Positions 17,869-27,680 of a stretch of DNA of 64,000 nt are shown piece by piece. The DNA is from AP-15 sp963737145 (GTDB lineage Bacteria > Pseudomonadota > Alphaproteobacteria > ATCC43930 > CGMCC-115725). The translations under genes and the position numbers were made by a program. The notes under the pieces are model-generated. The model did not search any database and had not been told where the DNA came from. It worked only from the letters and a program-made list of their open reading frames with translations. Location of the stretch: assembly GCA_963737145.1 (NCBI GenBank), contig CAVTRO010000004.1, positions 789,868 to 853,867 on the forward strand, given 5' to 3'. Each line of letters begins with the position of its first letter. The first letter of the stretch is position 1.

Positions 17869-18171
17869 CTAGGCAACCCCCTTCAACCGTTCCATTTCCC
17901 GCGCGAATTCCAAGCGGAGTTGCGCCGCTTCTTCATCGGGCAGCCAATTGGCCATGTTGGGAAACACGGTTTGCCACATCCTGGCATCGCGTTCCGACCA
18001 CGGCATCTTCTCGGCGGATCGCGCTTTTTCGAGCAATGCGTTCAAGCGCTGGCGAACCTTCTCCGGGTCGGGCACGTAGCGGCGAACCGGTGCTTGCAGG
18101 CGATCGCCGCCATCCCCGAACAGGCTGCCCTGCGCCGGACCGTGCCCGAACAGGTCGAGATCGTCCGCCAT
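17869..18171 (-). CDS. Small conserved protein downstream of the restriction-modification gene
   Basis: A 100-residue acidic-basic soluble protein opening MADDLDLFGHGPAQGSLFG, then a PDPEKVRQRLNALLEKARSA helix and an ARMWQTVFPNMANWLPDEEA segment. I know similar short proteins next to type ISP-like restriction-modification genes, but not their function. It follows the large enzyme on the same strand after about 150 bp. A GGAG lies 14 bases before the start, a weak site. It may share the transcript with the enzyme. Confidence 0.65.
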   Translation of the reverse strand: MADDLDLFGHGPAQGSLFGDGGDRLQAPVRRYVPDPEKVRQRLNALLEKARSAEKMPWSERDARMWQTVFPNMANWLPDEEAAQLRLEFAREMERLKGVA

Positions 18172-18318
18172 TGTCGCATTGTGCTCCGATTGATACGCGG
18201 CGTTCGGAGAACGGTACCGGCGCGCGGGCGGCGGTCAAGCCGTCCGGCAATTCGCCCGGAAACTCGCCGGAACTCGGCGAGGAGGTCCGGTTCAGCGATG
18301 ATGCAATCGCGACTCAAT

Positions 18319-21300
18319 TCACGGGGGAGTGTCGCGCAGCGCTTCTTCGGTCAAGATGGGGCCGGCGCAGATTCGTTCGAGCAAATCCGCCTGGGCCGGT
18401 TGTAGCGCGACCAGACGCCCGAGCACGTTCAGGAGGTTGAGCAATTCGGTCGTGTATTCGGCCGGCCAAGCATCGGGCTGAATATCGCCGAGCGGCGAGG
18501 GCGGGCGCCGGTCCCCGATTTGTGGGCGTTCCCGGTTCCGCTTCCGATAGCTGAACCATTGCATCAGGACGTGTTTGCCCGACACCTCATAAGCCCAGAC
18601 GGCCGGCGGGACGTGATCGATGTGGCCGCGTCCGATCCACAAACGGCGATTGGCGGCATCGTAAGAAATCGTGTCCGGCATATGCTCGGGGTCGGAGGGG
18701 ATCTCCCCGTCGGCGGGAATGCGCGGCGCGCCTTGCGCCAGGCGCGGCGCGCGTGCAGGCCGACCGGCGGGCGGATCGGCGAAGCGCTCCCCGAAGGTGT
18801 GAAGCCAAATCACCTCGCGGCCGAGGCGAACGGCCTGATCAAACAGGCCGGGATCGCCGGTCAGCGGAATTCGCAAGCCCGGCCGGACGAGATCGGGCGC
18901 GAAACGGGCGGTGTACGCGGGACTGGCGGCGACGGCCGCTATGTAGGCGATGACATCCTCCGCAGTGACCTGCCGGCCGTAAACTTCGCCCAGCCTGATG
19001 AGAAGCGCAGGATTTAAGTTGGGCTCGGTCGCGGCCGCATTTGCCCAAATCGGGTATACGCGGCCACCGCGCCCATGATAGTGGTCCAGGTCAGGAATTG
19101 ACGCGGTGAACGTCAGCCCCGGGCCGGAAATAGGTGAGGTTTGGGCCAGCGCAGTGAGATAGATCTGCGCCGCGGAATGGCTCTTCCAGAGCGTCGGATT
19201 TGGCTGGTTCAGTAGCCTTACATCTGGAATTATCCATTGCCGATCGAAAGATCGGAAGCCGTACCGCTCGGGCGGAATTACGGACCCGAAGTCATTGGCC
19301 ACGCAAATCGGACGAAGGGGATGATTCCCAAGTCTTTGTTTTTCTTTATCTTTGACGGTCTTGTTTACATGCTTATCACCAGGCTTTCCGGCCCGTAAAT
19401 GCGGGTGAAATAGTGCTGCCTTCTCGTCGGGGTCTGTTTCATTGATCAATCGGTGCCAGCGCCGCCGCAGCGATTCGGCGTCGGGCGCGATAACCCATGT
19501 CCGCCCTGGCATCACCCCGGAACCGTCGTAGACAAAAGAAATGATCCAGTGCCGGGAATGTCGCCCATTCGCCAGTCGAAACCGGCAGAAAGGGGGCGCG
19601 CCAGTGGCTCGAACAATCGATCCAGCCGCCGTCGTCAATCGTGAGTCCGCAGAGCGCCGCGAATTTGTCCTCACGCCGGCCGGCTGGCAAAGAGCGATAG
19701 CGCACGCGCGCCGGGATGGTCGCATCACTATTTGACAGGCGCACTGCAAGTACGATGCACACCGGCCGTTGCACTGCCTGGAATACGCGCGAGGCAACGG
19801 GGGGCTGAAGCCCTTCGGGTGAGCAGTCGATCACCCAGATTTCGTCAGTATCGCGCCGCAGATCGGCGCGCATTTTCTGGAATCCGGGACCATTAAGAAA
19901 ACCCGCTACGGTGATGAAGCACACCACTCCCTGCCGTGGCGTTACTGGTGGCGTCTCGGGACTAATAATGCTACCGCCAAATACCTTCCAGGTCGCCCAT
20001 CGCCAAAAATAGATATAGAGATTGCGCAAATGCTTGGCGTGTGTCCCCAGGCGCCAGCCGCGCGGCGGAAACCACTCCGCAAGCGGGACGACGGTGTTGC
20101 CCGTGCCGATTTCAATCCAACCGCCCCGGCCATTCGCCTTCTCCTTGTATGGCGGATTCCCGATCACCACAGTTATCGGCTCTACCCGCTTGATCCGGTC
20201 GGCGGACCGCCTTGACTTAGCCAAGGGTCGTAAACCGGAGGAGATATACTCATACTCCTCGTTCGGATTGCCGAGCGTATCCGTGAGAAAAAGGCGCAGC
20301 GGGATGGGCTCGGGTTTGGCCGTGTTCGCCTTGACTAAATCGAGCACCTCCGCCGTCAGCCGAAGCTGTGCCACGGCGAGCGGCCCAAATTGGATCTCGA
20401 AGCCGATGATCCGTGCAAGAGCCGCGCGGATCGCCGCTGGAACCGCACCCTCTCCCTGATCCGACGCAATTCTTTCCGAGATCCGCTGGAGCACGCCGAG
20501 CAGAAAGGTCCCAGTCCCCATGGCTGGATCGGCGAGATTAACATCCTCCGAAGCCAATCCCTCGGAAACGTCGAATCGGCGGTGGTCGCGCAGTATGTCG
20601 TCGACCAGGCGTACCATCGCGGTAACGATCTCCGGCGGCGTATAATACGAGCCGGTCTTTTTCCTAAGGGCATTATCGTAGACGCTCAGGAAGAGTTCGT
20701 AGAAATAGAGCCATGCCTCGGGCTCACCCTTACTAATCGTCGCCCAATGCACGACGTCGAGGACGCGGATCAGCGTGGTGAGCGAGGTCTTGAGCGTAGC
20801 TTCATCATCGACATCGTCGGTCAGGACGCGAAGCGCTGTGCCGATCAGAATATTGGTTTGGCGTAGCAGCCTCGCGACACGGTCGACACCGTCCGAAAGG
20901 ACGATGCCTTGGGCGCGCGCCATTAAGAGGCCAAATGTGACCGCCTGCGCATAGCCGTCGGCGAACATCTCGTTCGAAGCGTCGGGGAACAGTGTTCGCC
21001 GCCAGTCAGCGGCTAGGCTGGTCAACGCGGCGCTGCCAAGCTCCATCTGCTCGATGACTTCGTCTCGTAACAAACGGCAAAGGCGCGCGCTAATGTTCGC
21101 GAGTTGCGGCGCGGAGCGCGGCGGGATGGGCATCCAGTTCAGAAAAGCGGTAAACAAGCGGAGTAGGCTTGCGGGTGCACGCAACGAGGCGCCAGCGCTT
21201 TCAACCGAACCGTCCAGCTGCACGATCTCGCCCTGCAGAACACCGTCTTGCCATAGGCTGAAGGAATTGCCGTCGCTATAGACCAGGTTCGGCAGCAATT

Positions 21301-21700
21301 TGAGCTTTTGCCACTGCTCTCTGTCGTGCTGTTGTTCGAATCTGCGCGGATCGGCCCCCTTGCCCGGGGCCTTCAACTCGATGAACCCGACCAGCAGGTT
21401 TTGTTTGGTTACAGCGAAGTCGGGCCGCGTCTTCAACTCCTGCACCGAGGACTTGCCGATGAGGACGACGTTCGTGGCCCATCCGAGCGCCAGGACAATG
21501 TCCTGGACCAACTGGTCTAGCGGGCCACGAAGTTGATCTTCGGGTGAGCCGGTGGCTCCTATTCCCGAGAGTTTCGGTTTTAAGGTAGCGCCGAAACGAG
21601 ACACCGCCTCTCTGAGGGAATTGGTCCTTTGCACGATTTGTCCAATGTTCTGCCTGCTAGACGAGTGCTTAGCCTTAGTTTTACAACCCACCAAAGCCAT
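18319..21700 (-). CDS. Single-chain restriction-modification enzyme, type ISP/IIG-like (one frameshift)
   Basis: A protein of about 1126 residues if one extra T in a T run near 19540 is removed; as read, the frame splits into 753 residues and a C-terminal remainder. In order: an N-terminal PD-(D/E)xK-like nuclease region (TRPDFAVTKQNLLVGFIELK, about residues 92-111), a helical linker, and an N6-adenine methyltransferase with GSYYTPPEIVTAMVRL (motif X side), DPAMGTGTFLLGVL (motif I) and VIGNPPY (motif IV). A C-terminal specificity region resembles Type_ISP_C, with MPGRTWVIAPDAESL just after the break. No superfamily-2 helicase motifs were seen, unlike LlaGI-type enzymes. It should methylate and cut DNA at one recognition site. 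There is no separate antirestriction or specificity gene nearby. Confidence 0.85.
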
Positions 21701-22149
21701 TCACTCGATTGATCCCCGTTAGCTGTGTTTTCCTTTCTATACCATTAAAGCCTTCGTGCTTACGACATGGATGGAAACAGCGCTCGGTTCGATTGCGGCG
21801 CTGGGCATCCGCCCGCCCTTGGGTGAGCCTCGCTGTGACCGGTCCCATCTCCGAATGAGCACACACATCCCGAAAATGGCCGCAATGGCAGGATATCGTG
21901 CGATCAAAGTGCCGGAGGGGCTGGCGCGACACACCGAAGGGGCGGTCGGTGACTGCTACCTTGAGGGGAATTTGGCTTTAGATAAGCTGCAGATAACAGC
22001 AATGAGCAATTTTTGGCTCAATCTTTGGTTGCACAGCGGCAACCAAGGCCGGGGCTTGTGTGTGACCCGGCTGGACAGCCGGCGACCCCGGCTTTTACAT
22101 TTGCCGATTGCTGCCCACATTGGCGTTAACCCCTGTGAGGAGATCTTTG
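21701..22149. other. Intergenic region upstream of phaA with hairpin
   Basis: About 450 bp between the divergent restriction-modification and phaA genes. Open frames here lack family features and ribosome sites. A hairpin with 8-bp arms TTGGTTGC/GCAACCAA (22025-22032 and 22039-22046) and a weaker one (TGAGC/GCTCA just before it) lie about 100 bp before phaA. They have no U-run, so they could be an operator or leader structure rather than a terminator. Promoters for both genes are presumably here. Confidence 0.4.
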
Positions 22150-23325
22150 ATGACCGACATCGTCATTGCGAGCGCCGCGCGGACCCCGGTTGGGGCGTTC
22201 AACGGCGGGCTCGCCAGCCTGCCGGCCCATAAGCTCGGCGAAGTCGCGATCGCCGAGGCATTGCGGCGTGCCCATGTCGAGCCGAAGGACGTGTCGGAAG
22301 TCATCTTGGGTCAGATCCTCGCCGCCGGTGAGGGCCAGAACCCGGCTCGGCAGGCTTCGATCGGCGCCGGCATGCCGTTCGAGGTGACCGCCTACGGCGT
22401 CAACCAGCTCTGCGGTTCGGGGTTGCGCACCGTGGCGCTCGGGTATCAGGCGATCCGCAATGGCGATTCCGAGATCGTCGTCGCCGGCGGGCAGGAGAGC
22501 ATGAGCCAGGCGCCGCACTGCATCCATCTGCGCAACGGCGTCAAGATGGGCGACGCCGAGCTCGTCGATACGATGATCCGTGACGGGCTGTGGGATGCGT
22601 TCAACGGCTACCACATGGGCAACACCGCCGAGAATGTCGCGCAGCGCTGGCAGATCACCCGCGAGCAGCAGGATACCTTTGCCGTCAGGTCCCAGGCCAA
22701 GGCTGAAGCCGCGCAAAAGGCCGGCCGCTTCAAGGACGAGATCGTCCCGGTCAAGATCGCGACTCGCCGCGGCGAGACGGTCGTCGACACCGACGAGCAT
22801 CCCAAGCACGGCACGACGGTCGAGGTGTTGTCGAAGCTGCGTCCCGCCTTCGACAAGAACGGCACGGTTACCGCGGGCACGGCCTCCGGCATCAATGATG
22901 GGGCGGCGGCGGTCGTGCTGATGACCGCTTCCGAGGCCGAAAAGCGCGGTCTGCGGCCGCTCGCGCGCATCGTCTCGTGGGCGACCGCCGGCGTCGACCC
23001 GGCGATCATGGGGACCGGCCCGATCCCGGCGAGCCGCATGGCGCTGAAGAAGGCGGGCTGGTCGCCCGACACTCTCGACCTGATCGAGGCCAACGAGGCC
23101 TTTGCCGCGCAGGCTTGCGCGGTCAACAAGGATCTCGGCTGGGATGTCGAGAAGGTCAACGTCAACGGCGGCGCGATCGCGCTCGGTCATCCGATCGGCG
23201 CTTCCGGGGCGCGGGTGCTGGTGACCTTGCTGCACGAGATGCAGCGGCGCTCTGTCAAGAAGGGTCTGGCGACCCTGTGCATCGGCGGCGGAATGGGGAT
23301 CGCCATGTGCGTCGAGCGCGACTAG
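22150..23325 (+). CDS. phaA: Acetyl-CoA acetyltransferase (beta-ketothiolase)
   Basis: 391 residues of a biosynthetic thiolase that condenses two acetyl-CoA to acetoacetyl-CoA. ATG 22150 is chosen because GAGGAG lies at the right distance; an earlier in-frame start at 22108 adds unrelated residues. The active-site Cys88 sits in VNQLCGSGLRTVALG. The His motif is GGAIALGHPIGASGAR and the second Cys is in CIGGGMG near the C-terminus. phaB follows after 25 bp, so the pair supplies 3-hydroxybutyryl-CoA for polyhydroxybutyrate. No phaC synthase is in the window. Confidence 0.95.
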   Translation: MTDIVIASAARTPVGAFNGGLASLPAHKLGEVAIAEALRRAHVEPKDVSEVILGQILAAGEGQNPARQASIGAGMPFEVTAYGVNQLCGSGLRTVALGYQAIRNGDSEIVVAGGQESMSQAPHCIHLRNGVKMGDAELVDTMIRDGLWDAFNGYHMGNTAENVAQRWQITREQQDTFAVRSQAKAEAAQKAGRFKDEIVPVKIATRRGETVVDTDEHPKHGTTVEVLSKLRPAFDKNGTVTAGTASGINDGAAAVVLMTASEAEKRGLRPLARIVSWATAGVDPAIMGTGPIPASRMALKKAGWSPDTLDLIEANEAFAAQACAVNKDLGWDVEKVNVNGGAIALGHPIGASGARVLVTLLHEMQRRSVKKGLATLCIGGGMGIAMCVERD

Positions 23326-23350
23326 TCCAAATCAAAAAAGGGAGGAACGC

Positions 23351-24073
23351 ATGGCTAGGGTAGCGGTGGTGACAGGCGGGACGCGCGGCATCGGCCGCGC
23401 GATCTCCATTGCGCTCAAGAATGCCGGGTACAAGGTGGCGGCGAATTACGGCGGCAACGACCAAGCGGCACAGCAATTTCACAGAGAGACCGGTATTCCG
23501 GTCTTCAAATTCGATGTCGCCGATTTCAACGCCTGCGCCGAAGGCATGAAGAAGATCGAGGCCGAGCTGGGCCCGATCGAGGTGCTGGTCAACAATGCGG
23601 GTATCACCCGCGACTCGACGATGCACCGTATGAGCTACGAGCACTGGAATGCGGTGATCCAGACCAACCTCTCCTCATGCTTCAACACGTCCAGGGCGGT
23701 GATCGACGGGATGCGGTCGCGCGGCTTCGGGCGCATCGTCAATATCGGGTCGATCAACGGGCAGGCCGGGCAATACGGTCAGGTAAACTACGCCGCCGCG
23801 AAATCGGGAATACACGGCTTTACCAAGGCGTTGGCGCAAGAGGGTGCGGGGCGCGGCATCACCGTCAACGCCGTCGCGCCCGGTTATGTCGACACCGAAA
23901 TGGTGCGGGCGGTGCCGGCCGAAGTCCTCGAAAAGATCATCGCCCGCATTCCGGTCGGCCGGCTCGGCAAGGCCGAGGACATCGCGCGCACGGTCTTGTT
24001 CCTCGTCGCCGACGACGCCGATTTCATCACCGGCTCGACGCTCTCGGTCAATGGCGGCCAGCACATGTATTGA
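23351..24073 (+). CDS. phaB: Acetoacetyl-CoA reductase
   Basis: 240 residues, a short-chain dehydrogenase that reduces acetoacetyl-CoA to (R)-3-hydroxybutyryl-CoA with NADPH. The Rossmann motif is TGGTRGIGRA, followed by LVNNAGITRD, and the catalytic Ser-Tyr-Lys set lies in NIGSINGQAGQYGQVNYAAAKSG (Tyr and Lys in YAAAK). GGAGGAACGC precedes the ATG. The TGA overlaps the ATG of the next gene (TGATG). Confidence 0.95.
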   Translation: MARVAVVTGGTRGIGRAISIALKNAGYKVAANYGGNDQAAQQFHRETGIPVFKFDVADFNACAEGMKKIEAELGPIEVLVNNAGITRDSTMHRMSYEHWNAVIQTNLSSCFNTSRAVIDGMRSRGFGRIVNIGSINGQAGQYGQVNYAAAKSGIHGFTKALAQEGAGRGITVNAVAPGYVDTEMVRAVPAEVLEKIIARIPVGRLGKAEDIARTVLFLVADDADFITGSTLSVNGGQHMY

Positions 24074-24732
24074 TGCGCCCCCCTCACCCGCCGCGCCCCC
24101 ACCCTAACCCTCCCCCGCTTGCGGGGGAGGGAAGGGGAGAGCGTGCCGAGCGGGTAGGGGTATCGCGCAGGGGATTGCTTTATGTCCCGGTACTCTTGAC
24201 GGCGGCCCGCTTGTCCGCAGCAGCACAAACACAAGTTGAACATCTCGAATATCGCGACGGCCGTCTTTATTGGTCGCGAGGGAGTGCCGCGGCGGCGGTC
24301 GGGCGCGCCGCCGTCAAGGCCGACAAGCGCGAGGGCGACGGCGCAACCCCGGCCGGGACCTATCCGCTAGTCTCCATCCTTTACCGGCCGGACAGGATTG
24401 CGGTCCCTCGATCGCTACTAACGATGAAGCCGTTGGTGCCGAGCGATGGCTGGGTCGACGAGCCCGCCGACGTCAACTACAACCGACCGGTCTCCCTTCC
24501 ATACCCCGCCAGTGCAGAGCAGATGTGGCGGGAGGACGGCCTCTACGACGCGCTGGTCGTCATCGGCTACAACATGGACCCGGTCATTCCAGGCGCCGGG
24601 AGTGCAATTTTCCTCCACATCGCGACGCCGGATTTCGCTCCGACTGCAGGGTGTATCGCCGTGAAACGCGAGGTCCTTCTCGGATTGCTGCCGCTGCTGG
24701 GTCCGGGCAGTCAGATCACAATCATGGGTTGA
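24073..24732 (+). CDS. L,D-transpeptidase family protein (YkuD), exported
   Basis: A 219-residue frame from ATG 24073, overlapping the phaB stop. The enzyme part begins at a hydrophobic signal (LLYVPVLLTAARLSAAAQ) and ends in the YkuD active-site motif IFLHIATPDF then TAGCIAVKR, with catalytic His and Cys. ATPAGTYPL and MKPLVPSDGWVDEP also fit the no-signal YkuD subgroup. It would cross-link or modify peptidoglycan in the periplasm. The first 30 or so residues (Pro/Arg-rich) are translated from a GC-rich repeat, so the native start may be TTG 24175 or lost. The signal then begins almost directly. Confidence 0.75.
   Translation: MRPPHPPRPHPNPPPLAGEGRGERAERVGVSRRGLLYVPVLLTAARLSAAAQTQVEHLEYRDGRLYWSRGSAAAAVGRAAVKADKREGDGATPAGTYPLVSILYRPDRIAVPRSLLTMKPLVPSDGWVDEPADVNYNRPVSLPYPASAEQMWREDGLYDALVVIGYNMDPVIPGAGSAIFLHIATPDFAPTAGCIAVKREVLLGLLPLLGPGSQITIMG
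24106..24146. repeat. Dispersed GC-rich hairpin repeat, variant copy R2
   Basis: An inverted repeat CCTCCCCCGC-TT-GCGGGGGAGG with flanking CACCCTAACCCT and AAGGGGAGAG. It is a shorter relative of the two-hairpin family, lying between phaB and the L,D-transpeptidase and inside the reading frame of the latter. Confidence 0.7.
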
Positions 24733-24761
24733 GGCGGAAGCCGGGCAACAGGAGCCGTAGC

Positions 24762-25949
24762 ATGACACGACCGTTCGAGGGCATCCGCATCATCGATGTG
24801 ACCCACGTCTTGGCTGGACCTTTCGCAGCATATCAACTGGCGGTGCTGGGCGCCGAGGTGATCAAGGTCGAGCACCCCGACGATCCTGACCAGACCCGCG
24901 ACAGCGGCACCGATCGCGAGCTCAACCGGCGCGGCATGGGCACGAGCTATCTGACGCAGAGCTCGAACAAGCGGTCGATTACGCTGGATCTGAAGACCGA
25001 GGCCGGCCGCGACATCCTGAAGCGCCTCGTGCAGCGCGCCGATATCATGGTCGAGAACTACCGACCGGGCGCCTTCGCTGCGCTCGGTCTCGGCTGGGAG
25101 GTGATGAGCGAGATCAATCCGCGGCTGATCTACTGCTCGATCTCGGCTTTCGGGCAGGATGGGCCGCGCGGCAGCCAAACGGCCTACGACCATGTGATCC
25201 AAGCGACGTCGGGACTGATGGCGACGACCGGCACCGCGGAGGTCAATCCGATCAAGTTCGGCTCGCCGGCGGTCGATTATGCGACCGGCACAATGGGCGC
25301 GTTCGCGCTTGCCAGCGCCCTCTTCCAGCGCGAGCGCACCGGCCGCGGCCAGCGCATCGATCTGGCGATGCTCGACGTCGCGATGATCCTGATGAGCTCG
25401 CACCTGACGGGATATTTGCGCAACGAGGCCGAACCCAAGCCGTCGGGCAACCGGCACCTCCACGCGACCAACAGCTGTTATGCCGCAAAGGATGGGCTGG
25501 TCATGCTAGGCGCCAGCAATCTGCGGCAGCAGCGCCGGCTGTGGCAGGCTCTCGCAAGACCCGAAATGGCCAAGCGCACCAACGAGGAACGCGAGGACGA
25601 CCGCGACCGCGAAGCGGCGGTGCTGACCGACATTCTGCAGACGCGCACCGCCGACGAATGGGAGAGCTTCTTTCAGGCGCGCCATGTCCCGGCAGCGCGC
25701 GTGCGTACCCTCGCCGAAGCCATTCGCGACCCGCAATTTGCCACCCGCGGCGTCACCCATCATCACCGGTCCGCCGCCGGGGTCGATGGGGCGTTCGAGG
25801 TGCCGCTGGCCGCGTTCAAATTCGCCCATGGCGGCCCGAGCATCGAGACGCCGCCGCCCGAACTGGGAGCCGACACTGATAATGTGCTCGCCGAGCACGG
25901 CTACGACGCCGATCAGATCGCGGCCTTTCGCCGTGCAGGCGTGATTTGA
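24762..25949 (+). CDS. CaiB/BaiF family CoA-transferase (class III)
   Basis: 395 residues from ATG 24762, preceded by AGGAG. Class III CoA-transferases move CoA between carboxylic acids through an aspartyl-CoA intermediate. Family landmarks are GIRIIDVTHVLAGPFAAYQL at the N-terminus, GAEVIKVEHPDDPDQTRD, NKRSITLDLK, the VENYRPGA loop and GDxxG-like segments later. The catalytic Asp is expected in the FGSPAVDYATG region (VDYATG, about residue 169). The substrate pair is unknown. It follows the L,D-transpeptidase by 29 bp, so it could be cotranscribed with the pha genes. Confidence 0.9.
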   Translation: MTRPFEGIRIIDVTHVLAGPFAAYQLAVLGAEVIKVEHPDDPDQTRDSGTDRELNRRGMGTSYLTQSSNKRSITLDLKTEAGRDILKRLVQRADIMVENYRPGAFAALGLGWEVMSEINPRLIYCSISAFGQDGPRGSQTAYDHVIQATSGLMATTGTAEVNPIKFGSPAVDYATGTMGAFALASALFQRERTGRGQRIDLAMLDVAMILMSSHLTGYLRNEAEPKPSGNRHLHATNSCYAAKDGLVMLGASNLRQQRRLWQALARPEMAKRTNEEREDDRDREAAVLTDILQTRTADEWESFFQARHVPAARVRTLAEAIRDPQFATRGVTHHHRSAAGVDGAFEVPLAAFKFAHGGPSIETPPPELGADTDNVLAEHGYDADQIAAFRRAGVI

Positions 25950-26081
25950 AGCCCGACCGATGGGCCGCTGCGCGCTGCCGTCGTGGAACCAGTCTTGGAT
26001 TAACCGGTTTCACATTTGAGGACTGCCGTCACGGCGAACCGCTGGACAGGCGGCCTGGCTCGGTCCTGACGGGAGAGCCCG

Positions 26082-26255
26082 ATGAACAAGAGCAGCCTCG
26101 TCGAGGGCGCCTACCCCGCTCGGAAGCCTCGCGGATCCGCGCCTCGGCCTCCGCCCCGAATGAGTCTGGGACCAGCGTTCCTCGTCGTAGCGGTGCTGTC
26201 ACTCGGGCTTTGGTGGGCCATCTGGGTCGCTCTCTCCTCGTCAGTTTTCGGCTAA
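26082..26255 (+). CDS. Small single-span membrane protein, 57 residues
   Basis: A short frame with a good ribosome site (GGGAGAG eight bases before ATG 26082), stop TAA 26253-26255. The product has a basic, Pro-rich N-terminus (ARKPRGSAPRPPPR) then one hydrophobic span (PAFLVVAVLSLGLWWAIWVA) and a short SSSVFG tail, predicted as a single-pass inner-membrane peptide. I do not recognise it. It fills an otherwise empty stretch between the CoA-transferase and the next gene. Confidence 0.5.
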   Translation: MNKSSLVEGAYPARKPRGSAPRPPPRMSLGPAFLVVAVLSLGLWWAIWVALSSSVFG

Positions 26256-26342
26256 CCCAAGCCCGCTGAAATGGCGTCTCTGTCAACTATCGAGCCGCTC
26301 GGGGGTTGACGGGCCGGGCACCAGGCTGGTTGCCTCGCGCCC

Positions 26343-26798
26343 ATGACAGGTGCGGTTCGCTATGCAGCGCTGGTTTCGATCGCGGCCGCATTCCCGGCAT
26401 TGGCGCAGACGGCGGCCACACCGGGAAGCGTCACTCGCAACGGCACCGTGACGCTCGGCACCGGGGCCCCCGGGTCGGCGGTGTCTGCGGCGACCAACCT
26501 CAGCCCGGCGGCGGGCACTCAAGCGACATCGAGCACGATAACGGGTGGCTCGGCGACCGGGGCCGCCGGGGGCGCCTCATCCGCCAGTGGGAGCGCGGGT
26601 GGCGCCTCGGGCAGCCGATCGACTACGCCCGGCAAGATCGGGGCGACATCCTCCTCTCGCGCTGCTTCTGGCGGGTCTTCGGGAAGTGGCGCGACGGCGC
26701 CCTCGAGCAGCGTTCCGGCATGGGTCCTGTGCCCGCCCTCCGGAGCTTCGGGAATGCAGCCCTTCCTATCCGGGACCGATCTTTCCTGCCCGCCTTGA
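26343..26798 (+). CDS. Secreted low-complexity protein, unknown function
   Basis: 151 residues with a likely signal peptide (MTGAVRYAALVSIAAAFPALA, cleavage before QTAA), then a long Gly/Ser/Ala/Thr-rich region (about residues 55-125) and a short C-terminal part with two cysteines (WVLCPPSG, DLSCPP). No catalytic motif is visible. The composition suggests a flexible surface or periplasmic protein. No strong ribosome site precedes the ATG, so the start is uncertain. Confidence 0.5.
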   Translation: MTGAVRYAALVSIAAAFPALAQTAATPGSVTRNGTVTLGTGAPGSAVSAATNLSPAAGTQATSSTITGGSATGAAGGASSASGSAGGASGSRSTTPGKIGATSSSRAASGGSSGSGATAPSSSVPAWVLCPPSGASGMQPFLSGTDLSCPP

Positions 26799-26837
26799 TT
26801 GGGCCTGGCTCGGGCGGAGAGAGTTCGAACCTATAGG

Positions 26838-27497
26838 TCAAGCGGCAGCGACCGCCGCTGGGGCCGGGCAGGTGACGCCGGTGCCGCCGAGCCCGCAATA
26901 TCCGTTGGGGTTCTTCGCCAGATATTGCTGGTGGTACCCTTCGGCAAAGTAGAAAGGCGGAGCGTTGCGGATCTCGGTGGTGATTTTGCCTAATCCTGCC
27001 GCTGCGAGCCGACCCTCATAGGCCTGCCGCGAGGCCTCGGCGGCGGCCTGCTGTTCCGGCGAGAACGTATAAATGGCAGACCGGTATTGCGTCCCGACGT
27101 CGTTGCCCTGCCGCATGCCCTGGGTCGGGTCATGGCTCTCCCAGAACAGCTTGAGCAACGCCTCGTAGCTCGTGAGTTTCGGATCGTAGACGACGAGCAC
27201 GGCTTCGGTGTGGCCGGTGCGGCCGCTGCACACCTCTTCGTAGGTCGGGTTCGGGCTCGATCCGCCGGCATAGCCCACCGCGGTGACCCATACGCCCGGC
27301 GTCTGCCAGAACACTCGCTCCGCACCCCAAAAACAGCCGAGCCCGAAGACAGCCTTCTCCATGCCGTCGGGATAAGGTCCGGCAAGCGGGTGGTGGTTGA
27401 CGAAATGCCGCTCGGGTATCGGCATCGGCTGGTTGCGTCCAGGCAGACAGTCGTCAGGCCCGGGGATGGCCAACTTATCACGCATGAACGGCCACAT
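26838..27497 (-). CDS. msrA: Peptide-methionine (S)-S-oxide reductase
   Basis: 219 residues, reducing methionine-S-sulfoxide in proteins. The active site is GLGCFWGAE with Cys55. The family segments YAGGSSPNPTYEEVCSG, GHTEAV, LFWESHDPT and the resolving-Cys tail NPNGYCGLGG follow. ATG 27497 (MWPFMRDK) is preferred to the longer start at 27569, whose extra 24 residues do not look like family sequence. No signal peptide is seen, so it should be cytoplasmic. Confidence 0.94.
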   Translation of the reverse strand: MWPFMRDKLAIPGPDDCLPGRNQPMPIPERHFVNHHPLAGPYPDGMEKAVFGLGCFWGAERVFWQTPGVWVTAVGYAGGSSPNPTYEEVCSGRTGHTEAVLVVYDPKLTSYEALLKLFWESHDPTQGMRQGNDVGTQYRSAIYTFSPEQQAAAEASRQAYEGRLAAAGLGKITTEIRNAPPFYFAEGYHQQYLAKNPNGYCGLGGTGVTCPAPAAVAAA

Positions 27498-27680
27498 ATT
27501 GCTCGCCCTTTCTGCGAAATTCGCTAAAGATGTAGGGAACCGCCCCGTTTCCGCCAACGGTCGCGGCACAGCCTCGTCAAAAAACGGTCAAAGCCGATAG
27601 ATTTACGGTCCGTTAATTCTGAGTGCCCCAACTTCGTCTTCGCGCTAAGATCGTTTCCTCACTTGGGGGGTCAAACTGAC

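Noticed and set aside
21756..22232. 158-codon plus-strand frame overlapping the phaA start
   Set aside because: It runs out of frame into phaA, has no ribosome site and no family sequence. phaA has a clear site at 22150.
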